Of a DNA stretch of 11,985 bases, positions 5,704-11,985 are shown piece by piece. The notes below the pieces were generated by a model that did not search any database, had not been told where the DNA came from, and saw only the letters and a program-made list of their open reading frames with translations. Position 1 is the stretch's first letter. Each line of letters opens with the position of its first letter. Source of the stretch: DATFDN01 sp049591635 (GTDB taxonomy: Bacteria; Pseudomonadota; Alphaproteobacteria; Acetobacterales; Acetobacteraceae); the NCBI GenBank assembly GCA_049591635.1, contig JBAWFF010000279.1:1-11985 (forward strand), in the 5' to 3' direction. The translations under genes were made by a program, and so were the position numbers.

Positions 5704-6579
5704 ATGTCGGACTCATCCGAGTACACGCCCCCGAAGGTTTGGACGTGGAACAAGCCAAACGGCGGCCGGTTCGCCAATATCAACCGCCCGATCTCAGGGC
5801 CCACGCACGAAAAGGAGCTGCCGGTCGGCCGCCATCCCCTGCAGCTTTATTCGCTGGCCACGCCGAACGGCGTGAAGGTCACCGTGATGCTGGAGGAGCT
5901 GTTGGCACGCGGCCATGCCGGTGCGGAGTATGATGCCTGGCTGATCCGGATCGGCGAGGGCGATCAGTTCGGCAGCGGGTTCGTCGCGGTCAACCCCAAC
6001 TCCAAGATCCCGGCGCTGCTGGATCGCAGCGGCCCGACGCCGATCCGGGTGTTCGAGTCCGGCGCGATCCTGATGCATCTCGCGGAGAAATTCGGGGCGT
6101 TCCTGCCGACCGAGGCCGCCGCGCGCGCCGAATGCCTGTCATGGCTGTTCTGGCAGATGGGCAGCGCGCCTTACCTGGGCGGCGGGTTCGGCCATTTCTA
6201 TGCTTACGCGCCGACGAAGATGGAATACCCGATCGACCGGTTTGCCATGGAGGTGAAGCGCCAGCTCGACGTGCTCGATAAGCGGCTGGGGGACAATGCG
6301 TATCTGGCGGGCGATGTCTACACGATCGCCGACATGGCCGTGTGGCCCTGGTATGGCGGTCTGGTGAAGGGCTGGCTCTACGGGGCGCCCGAGTTCCTCT
6401 CGGTACAGGAATACAAGCACGTCAACCGCTGGGCGGACACGATCGGCGCACGACCGGCGGTACGGCGTGGGCGGATGGTCAACCGCGTTTCCGGCGAGCC
6501 ATCGAGCCAGCTGCATGAGCGCCATGACGCCGGCGATTTCGCGACCAAGACGCAGGACAAGCTTGCGACCGCGGATTGA
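5704..6579 (+). CDS. yghU: YghU-like glutathione S-transferase / disulfide-bond oxidoreductase
   Basis: A 291-residue cytoplasmic protein of the YghU (Nu-class GST) family, which binds two glutathiones and reduces disulfides and organic peroxides. The N-terminal family extension is clear (about 13-32, with WTWNKPNGG then FANINRPISG). The thioredoxin-like domain includes LYSLATPNGVKV (49-60), the cis-Pro loop NPNSKIP (97-103) and the glutathione-gripping Glu-Ser (118-119 in FESGAI). The all-helical domain contains FLGGGFGHFY-like sequence (YLGGGFGHFY) and IADMAVWPWYGG. The tail QLHERHDAGDF is also characteristic. Length and order match E. coli YghU as I recall it. The start at 5704 has GGAG (5692-5695) eight bases before it; the ATG at 5647 has none. 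It converges with the TPR gene at 6646. It belongs to glutathione-dependent redox defence. Confidence 0.93.
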   Translation: MSDSSEYTPPKVWTWNKPNGGRFANINRPISGPTHEKELPVGRHPLQLYSLATPNGVKVTVMLEELLARGHAGAEYDAWLIRIGEGDQFGSGFVAVNPNSKIPALLDRSGPTPIRVFESGAILMHLAEKFGAFLPTEAAARAECLSWLFWQMGSAPYLGGGFGHFYAYAPTKMEYPIDRFAMEVKRQLDVLDKRLGDNAYLAGDVYTIADMAVWPWYGGLVKGWLYGAPEFLSVQEYKHVNRWADTIGARPAVRRGRMVNRVSGEPSSQLHERHDAGDFATKTQDKLATAD

Positions 6580-6645
6580 AGGCGCCACGCCGATTCGGAC
6601 GCAGGCGCATCTGCCGATGGTGGAGCGATAAAAGCCTATTGCCGC

Positions 6646-8301
6646 TCAGGCAGTCTCGCCCCGCGCGCAGAAGCAGGACACCGATACTGGCAAGTCGGCA
6701 CGGGCTGCCGCGAGATCCACTCGTTGGCGGATGAGCGCGGCCTCCGCGGTCTCGCCACGCCGCTCGAGGCACGCGAGCAGCCCACGCAGAGCCCACAGAT
6801 TGTCCGGGTGGATCTGCGCGCGGGGCAGCGCGCCGCCGAGACCGAGATCCTCGCGATACACCGCCTCGGCCTCCGCCGCGTGGCCCTGCTCCAGCAGCAG
6901 TGCGCCGAGCGCGTGGCGGATCGGCTGCATCCAGCCCCAAGGCTCGTCGTAGGGTAGGTCGTCCTCCAGCGCGACGGCGGCCCGCAGATGCACGAACGCC
7001 GCGTTATGCTCGCCGCGGCGATAGGCGATCTCACCTTCGAGCATCTCCTCGGCGATCGCCAGCAACTGCACGCAGGACACGTTGTGGATGTATCGCGACT
7101 TGGGCACGCGTTTCGCCGTGTCGCGAAACCGCGCCTGCTCGGATTCCGCCGCGGGCACGTCGCCCAGCGCGGCGTGGGCGACGCCCTTGGCGTAGTGGAT
7201 CATCGTCACGGTGTTGCAGTAGAGGTCGCGATCGGCCGGCGGGTCCTGCGCGATGATCTCGCGCCATTTGCCGAAGCGGATAAGGACGTGCTGCCGGATC
7301 GAAACGTAGCCCTCGAAGAAATCGGCCATCGGCGGCGAGGGAATGCGCAGAAACGCCTCGGGCATGGTCTCGATCAGCTCGTCAACGGCCGCGATAGCGG
7401 GCGCGTACTGGCCGAGGAACATCGCGCCGTAGGCGGCGAAATGGTAATTGTGCACCCGGTAGCCCGAATAGAAGTTCATCGGCCCGGCGCGGTCGTAGAA
7501 CTTGCGGTCCGCGACGATCGCTTTCTGGTTCCAGTGCATCGCATCGCGGTAGTGGCCGCACTGAATGTCGATGTGGGTGGGCATGTGCACCAGGTGGCCC
7601 ATGTCGGGGGTCAGTTCGCGCAGCCGGTCACTGGTCACCAACGCAACCTCGGGATGCGCCGACATCTCCATCAGGTGGACGTGCAGGTGCAGAAGGCCCG
7701 GATGGCTCATCGCCCCGGGCAGATCGCGGAAGCCGGACTCGAGCACCTCCCGCGCCTCGATGGTGCCGGCGCCGGGAGCGGGCTCGCCAGTGCGCAGGTC
7801 CCACATCCGCCAGGGTGTTCGGTTGAGGATCGCTTCCGCGAAGATGGCCCGTACATCGAGGTCGCCGGGATGCGCTCGGTGAACAAGGCGCATGGCGTTG
7901 GCGAAGGCGTCATTCCAGGGACCCTGATCCTCGATGGGGTCGCGCTGCGGATAACGGGCGGGCAGCGCCTCGATCAACGCGCGCTCGGGCGCGGTGAAGC
8001 CGCCGGCCAGCGCGACGGCCGCGCGGGCAGAGTCATGGGCGCGCGCGAGCGCCGCCTCCTTGCTGGCGGGATCCATCAGGTCCCAGGGAAAGTTGTAGTT
8101 CGGCCCGGCTGCATAGCCGATGCCCCAATGCGCCATGGCACAGTTGGGGTCGGCCTCCAGCGCCTTCTCGAAACAGGCGACAGCCTCCTCGTGGTGGAAG
8201 CCAAAGCACCAGTTGAGACCACGGTCGAACCAGCGCTGGGCGTCCGCCGAACTGGTGGTGATAGTCCGAGAATAGGGGCCGAGGTCGTACGGATAGTCCA
8301 T
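6646..8301 (-). CDS. TPR-repeat protein with conserved His-rich motifs
   Basis: A 551-residue protein without signal peptide or membrane segments. The N-terminus holds a clear tetratricopeptide unit (about 19-64, AQRWFDRGLNWCFGFHHEEAVACFEKAL and on), and TPR-like helices recur near the C-terminus (about 465-530). The centre has several His clusters: HLHVHLMEMSAHPE (205-218), HLVHMPTHID (236-245) followed by GHY (249-251), and HNYHF (284-288). Related TPR proteins that I recall carry HMPSHI at this place, so the motif belongs to the family. Metal binding or catalysis is possible but unproven. GGAGG lies four bases before the ATG. A likely promoter is at 8328-8356. It is divergent from the selenoprotein operon across 122 bp, so shared control is possible. 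The substrate or partner is unknown. Confidence 0.85.
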   Translation of the reverse strand: MDYPYDLGPYSRTITTSSADAQRWFDRGLNWCFGFHHEEAVACFEKALEADPNCAMAHWGIGYAAGPNYNFPWDLMDPASKEAALARAHDSARAAVALAGGFTAPERALIEALPARYPQRDPIEDQGPWNDAFANAMRLVHRAHPGDLDVRAIFAEAILNRTPWRMWDLRTGEPAPGAGTIEAREVLESGFRDLPGAMSHPGLLHLHVHLMEMSAHPEVALVTSDRLRELTPDMGHLVHMPTHIDIQCGHYRDAMHWNQKAIVADRKFYDRAGPMNFYSGYRVHNYHFAAYGAMFLGQYAPAIAAVDELIETMPEAFLRIPSPPMADFFEGYVSIRQHVLIRFGKWREIIAQDPPADRDLYCNTVTMIHYAKGVAHAALGDVPAAESEQARFRDTAKRVPKSRYIHNVSCVQLLAIAEEMLEGEIAYRRGEHNAAFVHLRAAVALEDDLPYDEPWGWMQPIRHALGALLLEQGHAAEAEAVYREDLGLGGALPRAQIHPDNLWALRGLLACLERRGETAEAALIRQRVDLAAARADLPVSVSCFCARGETA

Positions 8302-8327
8302 GTCGCCTCCGGCGCTGGTCCGCGTTC

Positions 8328-8356
8328 ATTTTATGTTCTAAAACCGGCACGCGCAA
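8328..8356 (-). promoter_or_regulatory. Probable promoter of the TPR gene
   Basis: Read on the minus strand, TTGCGC (8351-8356) and TAAAAT (8328-8333, five of six -10 bases) are 17 bases apart. A start near 8321 would give a leader of about 20 nt with the GGAGG site. The same AT-rich gap holds TATGAT at 8368-8373 on the plus strand, a possible -10 box for the selenoprotein operon, but no good -35 box is seen for it. Confidence 0.4.
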
Positions 8357-8423
8357 AAAACAAGCGATATGATAAAGAGCAGACGCCTCCCCGCAAGCAA
8401 GGCACAAGGGGCCACGCGATCCG

Positions 8424-9479
8424 ATGCAACTCGCCTCCAAGACCCACGCCGTCGACGACATCTGGGCCGCCCAGGAACTGTACCACGCCAATGGCTGGAC
8501 CGACGGGCTGCCGATCGTCCCGCCCACGGCCGATTCCGTCGCTTCCTGCCTCGAATGGGCGATGACGCCGCCCGATCAGCTGCTCGGTATCGAGCCGGTG
8601 CGCGGGGTGGCGATCACGGCGGAAAAGGTCGCCATCAACGCGGTGATGGCGGGCTGCCTGCCGATGCACATGCCGGTCGTTCTGACCGCCTTCACGGCGA
8701 TGCTGCGGCCGGAATTCCTGCTGCACGGCGCCACCGCCTCGACCGGCGGCTGCGCCGTGTTCGTCGTGCTGAACGGCCCGATCCGGCGGGAACTCGGCGC
8801 CAGCGGGACGTTCAACGCGCTCGGCAACAGCGATCGCGCGACCTCGGTGATCGGGCGGGCCTTGCGGCTCGCGCTGATCAACATCCTCGAGGTGCGCCCC
8901 GGCGGCATCGACCGTTCCACAATCGGCCATCCCGGCAAGTTCAGCTACTGCGTCGCCGAGGATGAGGAGGACACGACCTGGCTGCCGCTATCCGCCCAGC
9001 GCGGCCTGCCGGCGGAGGTCTCCGCCGTCACCGTCATGGCGGCGGGCGCGCCGCGCCAGATCATGAACGAGTGGACGACGCGGCCCGAGGAGATCCTGGA
9101 GACGTTCGCCGCCGAGATGCGGGCTAATCTGCGCCACTATTCCATCCACGGCGGCAACTCCGCGCTCATCATTCCCAAGCAGTTGCGCGACCATCTGCAA
9201 GCCGCGGGCTGGAGCAAGGCCGACATCGCCGCGTTCATCCACGAACGGGCGCGCATCCGCCGCCGTGAATGGGCCGATGTCGGCAAGGGCGCGGTCGTAC
9301 GCGATCGAGGCGATAGCATCTATCCGGCGTTGGAGACTCCCGATCAGCTCCTGGTCGTCGCCGCCGGCGGTCCCGCCGGCGGGTTCGGCGCGGTGATCCC
9401 GCCGTGGCTCGGCCATAAGAGCCGCGCCGTTACCCTGCCCATCGGCGTCTGCGTTGACTGCGAACCGCCCAAGGGGTGA
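8424..9479 (+). CDS. Conserved protein of unknown function, probable partner of the UGSC selenoprotein
   Basis: A 351-residue soluble protein with no signal peptide or membrane segments. The pattern is distinctive: ELYHANGWTDGLPIVPPT (18-35), VAINAVMAGCLP (69-80), STGGCAVFVVLNGPI (106-120), GRALRLALINI (144-154), HPGKFSYCVAEDEE (169-182) and GWSKADIAAFIHERAR (262-277). I recall similar hypothetical proteins but no function. Six cysteines lie at 42, 78, 110, 176, 343 and 346; the last two form a C-terminal CVDC, a Cys-x-x-Cys that could exchange electrons with the neighbouring selenocysteine. The ATG at 8424 has AAGGGG about 12 bases before it, which is weak, but the family-like sequence begins soon after. 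The stop (9477-9479) overlaps a possible GTG start of the selenoprotein gene at 9476, or precedes its likelier ATG at 9512 by 32 bases, so the two form an operon. A redox partner or the enzyme served by the selenoprotein are both inference. Confidence 0.8.
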   Translation: MQLASKTHAVDDIWAAQELYHANGWTDGLPIVPPTADSVASCLEWAMTPPDQLLGIEPVRGVAITAEKVAINAVMAGCLPMHMPVVLTAFTAMLRPEFLLHGATASTGGCAVFVVLNGPIRRELGASGTFNALGNSDRATSVIGRALRLALINILEVRPGGIDRSTIGHPGKFSYCVAEDEEDTTWLPLSAQRGLPAEVSAVTVMAAGAPRQIMNEWTTRPEEILETFAAEMRANLRHYSIHGGNSALIIPKQLRDHLQAAGWSKADIAAFIHERARIRRREWADVGKGAVVRDRGDSIYPALETPDQLLVVAAGGPAGGFGAVIPPWLGHKSRAVTLPIGVCVDCEPPKG

Positions 9480-9511
9480 AGGTCGTTCCCTCCTGCTTCG
9501 GAAAGTGCATC

Positions 9512-10036
9512 ATGGCTCTTCAGGTTCTCGATCCGACCAACGAAACCGCGCCGCCCCTCGGGGAGCCGGCGCCGCGCCTCACCGCGCTCACCGGCAAGAC
9601 CGTCGGCTTCATCTCCAACGGGAAGGAAGGCACCAAGGGCTTCTTCGCCCATCTCGACCGGATGCTGCGCGAGGAGGGCGGCGTCGCGAACGTCATCACC
9701 CGCGTCAAGTCCAACTATAGCGCGCCGGCGGACGCGCATATCGTCGACGAGATCGCGGGTTGGGACGCCGTCATCACCGGGATCGGCGACTGAGGCAGTT
9801 GCTCGTCGTGCAGTTTGCATGACGCAGTGACCGCCGAACGGCTCGGCGTTCCCGCAGTCGCGGTGATGACCACCCGCTTCACGAGCGCGGCCGAACTCAT
9901 GGCCCGCGTGCTCGGCATGGCGGGCTATGCGTTCTCCACGATCGCGCATCCGGTCAGCAGCGCGACCGATGACGGCTTGCGCGACAGGGCCGCCACCACG
10001 ATCATTCAGGCGCGCCGCCTGCTGCTCCGGCCCTGA
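9512..10036 (+). CDS. UGSC-family selenoprotein, selenocysteine encoded by UGA at 9791-9793
   Basis: Two open frames (to 9793 and from 9815) are in the same phase and separated by one TGA. Read as selenocysteine, it joins them into one 174-residue protein with the sequence ITGIGD-U-GSCSSCSLHD (Sec94, Cys97, Cys100). This is the hallmark of the UGSC family, known with Sec or Cys at that place, so the site is a Sec-x-x-Cys redox motif. The first half (TVGFISNGKEGTKGFFAHLDRML, about 29-51 of which only parts are conserved) is Rossmann-like. The second half (LGVPAVAVMTTRF, about 111-123, then AELMARVLGMAGYAF) continues the same fold without any frame change. A SECIS stem-loop follows the UGA. The start ATG at 9512 has GGAAAG (9500-9505) six bases before it; a GTG at 9476 overlapping the upstream stop is the alternative. 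The true stop (10034-10036) is also TGA. Substrate unknown. A truncated 93-residue product is the alternative if the host lacks selenium insertion. Confidence 0.92.
9794..9835 (+). promoter_or_regulatory. Bacterial SECIS element
   Basis: Starting directly after the UGA (9791-9793), the RNA folds into one long hairpin. The outer stem pairs 9794-9796 with 9833-9835, then after an A-C mismatch 9798-9803 with 9826-9831. C9825 is bulged. The upper stem pairs 9804-9811 with 9817-9824 without a mismatch. Altogether there are 17 pairs, three of them G-U. The apical loop is AGUUU (9812-9816), 18 nt after the UGA, with G second and U next. Known bacterial SECIS elements lie inside the coding region just after the UGA, with a small loop about 16-37 nt downstream holding a G in its first two positions. 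SelB would bind here. Folding was done by hand. Confidence 0.85.
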
Positions 10037-10038
10037 CC

Positions 10039-10773
10039 TCAGCCCGAGGGGACGTTCGCATCGCCCGCATTGACGGCGACGACGCCGTCGATGTCGAGGA
10101 GCCTCGCCGCCAGCTTGGAGACGGACCGGACCCCGAGAATATCCAGGGCGACCGTCACGATCCGCTCCGGTTGCGTGTTCGGCGATGCGGCGGGCTCCGG
10201 ACCCCGTTCGATCCGCAGCCGGCCGACGGCGAAATCGTGCTGCGTGCAGGCCACCAGTACCTCTCGCAGCACATGTTCCCGGTCGTGATAGGAGACCCGC
10301 AGATGCGACGGCGTCCAGCGGGACGCGGGAAGCCGGTCCTCGATGTAAGGGAAAAGCAAGACGACGACGAAATGGCCTCCGGTCACGATCAGCGCGAGAA
10401 CGGGCAGGCCCGCGCCGCAGGCCATGCCGACGGCCGCGGTCAACCACACGATCGCCGCCGTCGTCAGGCCCCGCACGCTGTCGCGGTGCACGAAGATCAG
10501 TCCGCCGCCGATGAACCCGATGCCGGAGACGATCTGCGCGGCGACGCGGGACGGATCGAGGACGACGCGGCCGGGCGCCAAAACGTCCATGAACCCATAT
10601 TTCGAAATCAACATGATCAACGCCGCCGCGAGCCCGACGACGGCATGGGTCCGCAAGCCGGCGCTCTTCTGGCGAACCTCGCGCTCCAGCCCGATGAGGG
10701 CCGATAGAACGAAAGCGAGGCCGAGATCACCGATCTGCGGCCATCCCTGTCCAGCCAGTTCTCCGAATCCCAT
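10039..10773 (-). CDS. mgtC: MgtC/SapB family membrane protein
   Basis: A 244-residue inner-membrane protein. The N-terminal half has about four or five hydrophobic helices and the family signatures: LIGLEREVRQKSAGLRTH (26-43), GIGFIGGG (84-91) and RGLTTAAIVWLTAAVGMACG (101-120). The C-terminal 90 residues are soluble and ACT-like (about 150-240). MgtC proteins are tied to growth in low magnesium and to modulation of the F-ATPase in some pathogens; in free-living bacteria the role is less clear. The ATG at 10773 puts the first helix near residue 15 and gives a normal length; the frame extends to 10938 but the added part is unlike the family. No good ribosome site is seen at 10773, so a GTG at 10782 remains possible. 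Its stop is two bases from that of the selenoprotein. Confidence 0.9.
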   Translation of the reverse strand: MGFGELAGQGWPQIGDLGLAFVLSALIGLEREVRQKSAGLRTHAVVGLAAALIMLISKYGFMDVLAPGRVVLDPSRVAAQIVSGIGFIGGGLIFVHRDSVRGLTTAAIVWLTAAVGMACGAGLPVLALIVTGGHFVVVLLFPYIEDRLPASRWTPSHLRVSYHDREHVLREVLVACTQHDFAVGRLRIERGPEPAASPNTQPERIVTVALDILGVRSVSKLAARLLDIDGVVAVNAGDANVPSG

Positions 10774-10901
10774 GATGGACACGCGGCGAACAGGCGGCAA
10801 ATGCTCCGCGAGGTCAATCCGAATTGCGAAGGTCCGGCTTCCGCGGAGCCATTTAGGTTGATATGCTGCCAATGGCGAGCATGCGCTATGGGGAAAGCGA
10901 G

Positions 10902-11984
10902 ATGGCGAAGAGAATCCTCGTTCTGATCGGCACGACAAAGGGCGTGTTCATCCTCGAGGGTGGCGCGGAGCGGCGTTCCTGGGCGCTGCGTGGCCCGTTC
11001 TGCGAGACCTGGCCGATCAACCACGTCATTGCCGACCCGGCGAGCGGGACCATCTACGCCGGTGGCGGGAACGAATGGTTCGGACCGGCTATCTGGAGGT
11101 CCGCCGATCAGGGCGCGAGTTGGACGCATTCGAGCGAGGGTCTGGCGTATCCGCCGGCTGAGGACCCGATCAAGACGGTATGGAGCGTGGCGCCGGCAAC
11201 GACGTGCCTTTACGCGGGAGTCGAACCGGCGGGGCTGTTTCGCAGCGATGATTCCGGCCGATCGTGGCACCACGTCAGCGGCCTGCGCGACCACCCTTCG
11301 CGGCCGCATTGGAACCCCGGTGGGGCCGGGCTGATCCTGCACTCGCTGGTTCCCCACCCGAGCGACGACCGACAAATCTGGGTCGGCATCTCGGCGGCCG
11401 GCGTGTTCCACACGGCCGACGGTGGGCAGACCTGGGAGACCCGCAACCAGGGAACGCGGGCCGACTTCCTGCCGGAGGGGCAGCGATACCCCGAATTCGG
11501 CCAGTGCGTGCACTGCCTGGTGATGGCGCCCGGCATGCCCGAACGCCTCTATCAGCAGAACCATTGCGGCATGTACCGGACCGGGGACGGCGGGGCGCAC
11601 TGGGAGAGCATCGAGGCGGGGCTGCCCTCCAGCTTCGGGTTCCCCGCCGCGGTCCATCCGCGCGATCCCGCGACCCTGTTCCTCCTGCCGCTCAATGGCG
11701 ACACTGCCGGTCGGTATGTGCCCGACGCGAAGGCCGCGGTCTGGCGGACGCGCGATGGCGGCAAGAGCTGGGAGGCGCTGCGCGCGGGTCTGCCGCAGGA
11801 AAACGTCTTCTTCGGCGTGCTGCGCCAGGCTATGGCGACCGATCGGCTGGACCCTGCGGGGGTTTATTTCGGGACCAACACGGGCACGCTGTTCGCGAGC
11901 GCCGACGAGGGCGGCAGTTGGACGCCGATCGCCGAGCATCTGCCGTCGATCTCATCGGTGGAGACGCTGGTGGTCGAGGCGTAG
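10902..11984 (+). CDS. Asp-box (BNR/sortilin-type) repeat beta-propeller protein
   Basis: A 360-residue protein built on six Asp boxes of the form S/T-x-D-x-G-x-x-W: residues 67-74 (SADQGASW), 115-122 (SDDSGRSW), 171-178 (TADGGQTW), 227-234 (TGDGGAHW), 283-290 (TRDGGKSW) and 333-340 (SADEGGSW). These mark successive blades of a propeller as in sialidases and sortilin-like (VPS10) domains. It opens with RILVLIGTTKGVFIL (4-18), the usual first strand of this family, and has no signal peptide, so it is probably cytoplasmic. No sialidase catalytic set (Arg triad, Tyr/Glu) is identified, so the sialidase name some databases give should not be taken as activity. Cys202, Cys205 (QCVHC) and Cys222 (NHCGMYR) stand close together. 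The ATG at 10902 has GGGGAAAG just before it; ATGs at 10863 and 10881 are poorer. Divergent from mgtC. Function unknown. Confidence 0.88.
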   Translation: MAKRILVLIGTTKGVFILEGGAERRSWALRGPFCETWPINHVIADPASGTIYAGGGNEWFGPAIWRSADQGASWTHSSEGLAYPPAEDPIKTVWSVAPATTCLYAGVEPAGLFRSDDSGRSWHHVSGLRDHPSRPHWNPGGAGLILHSLVPHPSDDRQIWVGISAAGVFHTADGGQTWETRNQGTRADFLPEGQRYPEFGQCVHCLVMAPGMPERLYQQNHCGMYRTGDGGAHWESIEAGLPSSFGFPAAVHPRDPATLFLLPLNGDTAGRYVPDAKAAVWRTRDGGKSWEALRAGLPQENVFFGVLRQAMATDRLDPAGVYFGTNTGTLFASADEGGSWTPIAEHLPSISSVETLVVEA

Positions 11985-11985
11985 C

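Noticed and set aside
6988..8565. A 525-codon open frame on the plus strand
   Set aside because: It lies antisense to the TPR gene, crosses the divergent promoter region and runs into the next gene in another frame. Its protein is rich in Arg, His, Gly and Val without any family pattern, as expected of a high-GC shadow.
9362..9383. GC palindrome near the end of the 351-residue protein gene
   Set aside because: It is explained by Gly/Pro/Ala codons of a GGPAGG stretch and has no T-run.
9477..9479. UGA stop of the 351-residue protein as a second selenocysteine codon
   Set aside because: The frame after it gives no family-like sequence and overlaps the selenoprotein start in another phase. No hairpin of SECIS form was seen.
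9815..10036. A separate 73-residue gene starting at the ATG at 9815
   Set aside because: There is no ribosome binding site before it. The ATG is only in this frame by accident of numbering when Leu-His is read as TTG-CAT; the frame is that of the upstream ORF and continues the UGSC protein. It is the C-terminal part of the selenoprotein.
9344..10447. A 367-codon open frame on the minus strand
   Set aside because: It is antisense to the selenoprotein gene and to the end of its partner gene, and overlaps mgtC. It has no recognisable domain, and the UGSC reading on the plus strand is far stronger.
10617..11939. A 440-codon open frame on the minus strand
   Set aside because: It is antisense to the Asp-box protein, whose six clear repeats make the plus strand the coding one, and it overlaps mgtC in another frame.

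Overview
The window is GC-rich, densely packed bacterial chromosome. Gene content (a PEP-CTERM secreted protein, class 2 PyrD followed by a TIGR01459-type HAD phosphatase, YghU, MgtC) and the protein style fit an alphaproteobacterium, most likely of the Rhodospirillales/Acetobacteraceae type. That assignment rests on gene style and was not tested by a search.

Layout. 1-420: the 3' end of mnmA, whose stop codon lies inside a tRNA gene with anticodon CAT. 421-839: a gene-poor stretch with short direct repeats, a 119-bp inverted-repeat element and an AT-rich palindrome in front of the next gene. 840-1493: a PEP-CTERM exported protein. 1494-1678: a leader-like stretch ending in a strong intrinsic terminator that sits directly against the ribosome binding site of a small phage-type ORF (1679-1915). 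1919-2131: a small winged-helix-like protein on the minus strand. 2240-4146: pyrD and a HAD phosphatase, start and stop overlapping. 4171-5568 (minus): a Pro-rich secreted small protein and a family 2 glycosyltransferase. 5704-6579: yghU. 6646-8301 (minus): a His-rich TPR protein. 8424-10036: a two-gene unit, see below. 10039-10773 (minus): mgtC. 10902-11984: an Asp-box (BNR) repeat protein.

The most important point is at 9512-10036. A stop-codon-based gene call would split this region into two unrelated ORFs, but they are in the same frame and are separated by one UGA (9791-9793) within the sequence Gly-Asp-UGA-Gly-Ser-Cys. The RNA right after the UGA folds into a long stem-loop (9794-9835, 17 pairs) with a five-base AGUUU apical loop starting 18 nt after the UGA. 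That matches the known layout of bacterial SECIS elements. The gene is therefore read here as one 174-residue UGSC-family selenoprotein with selenocysteine at position 94. The gene before it encodes a conserved 351-residue protein of unknown function with a C-terminal Cys-x-x-Cys. The two probably form an operon and may form a redox pair.

If this is right, the genome must carry selA, selB, selC and selD elsewhere; none is in this window.
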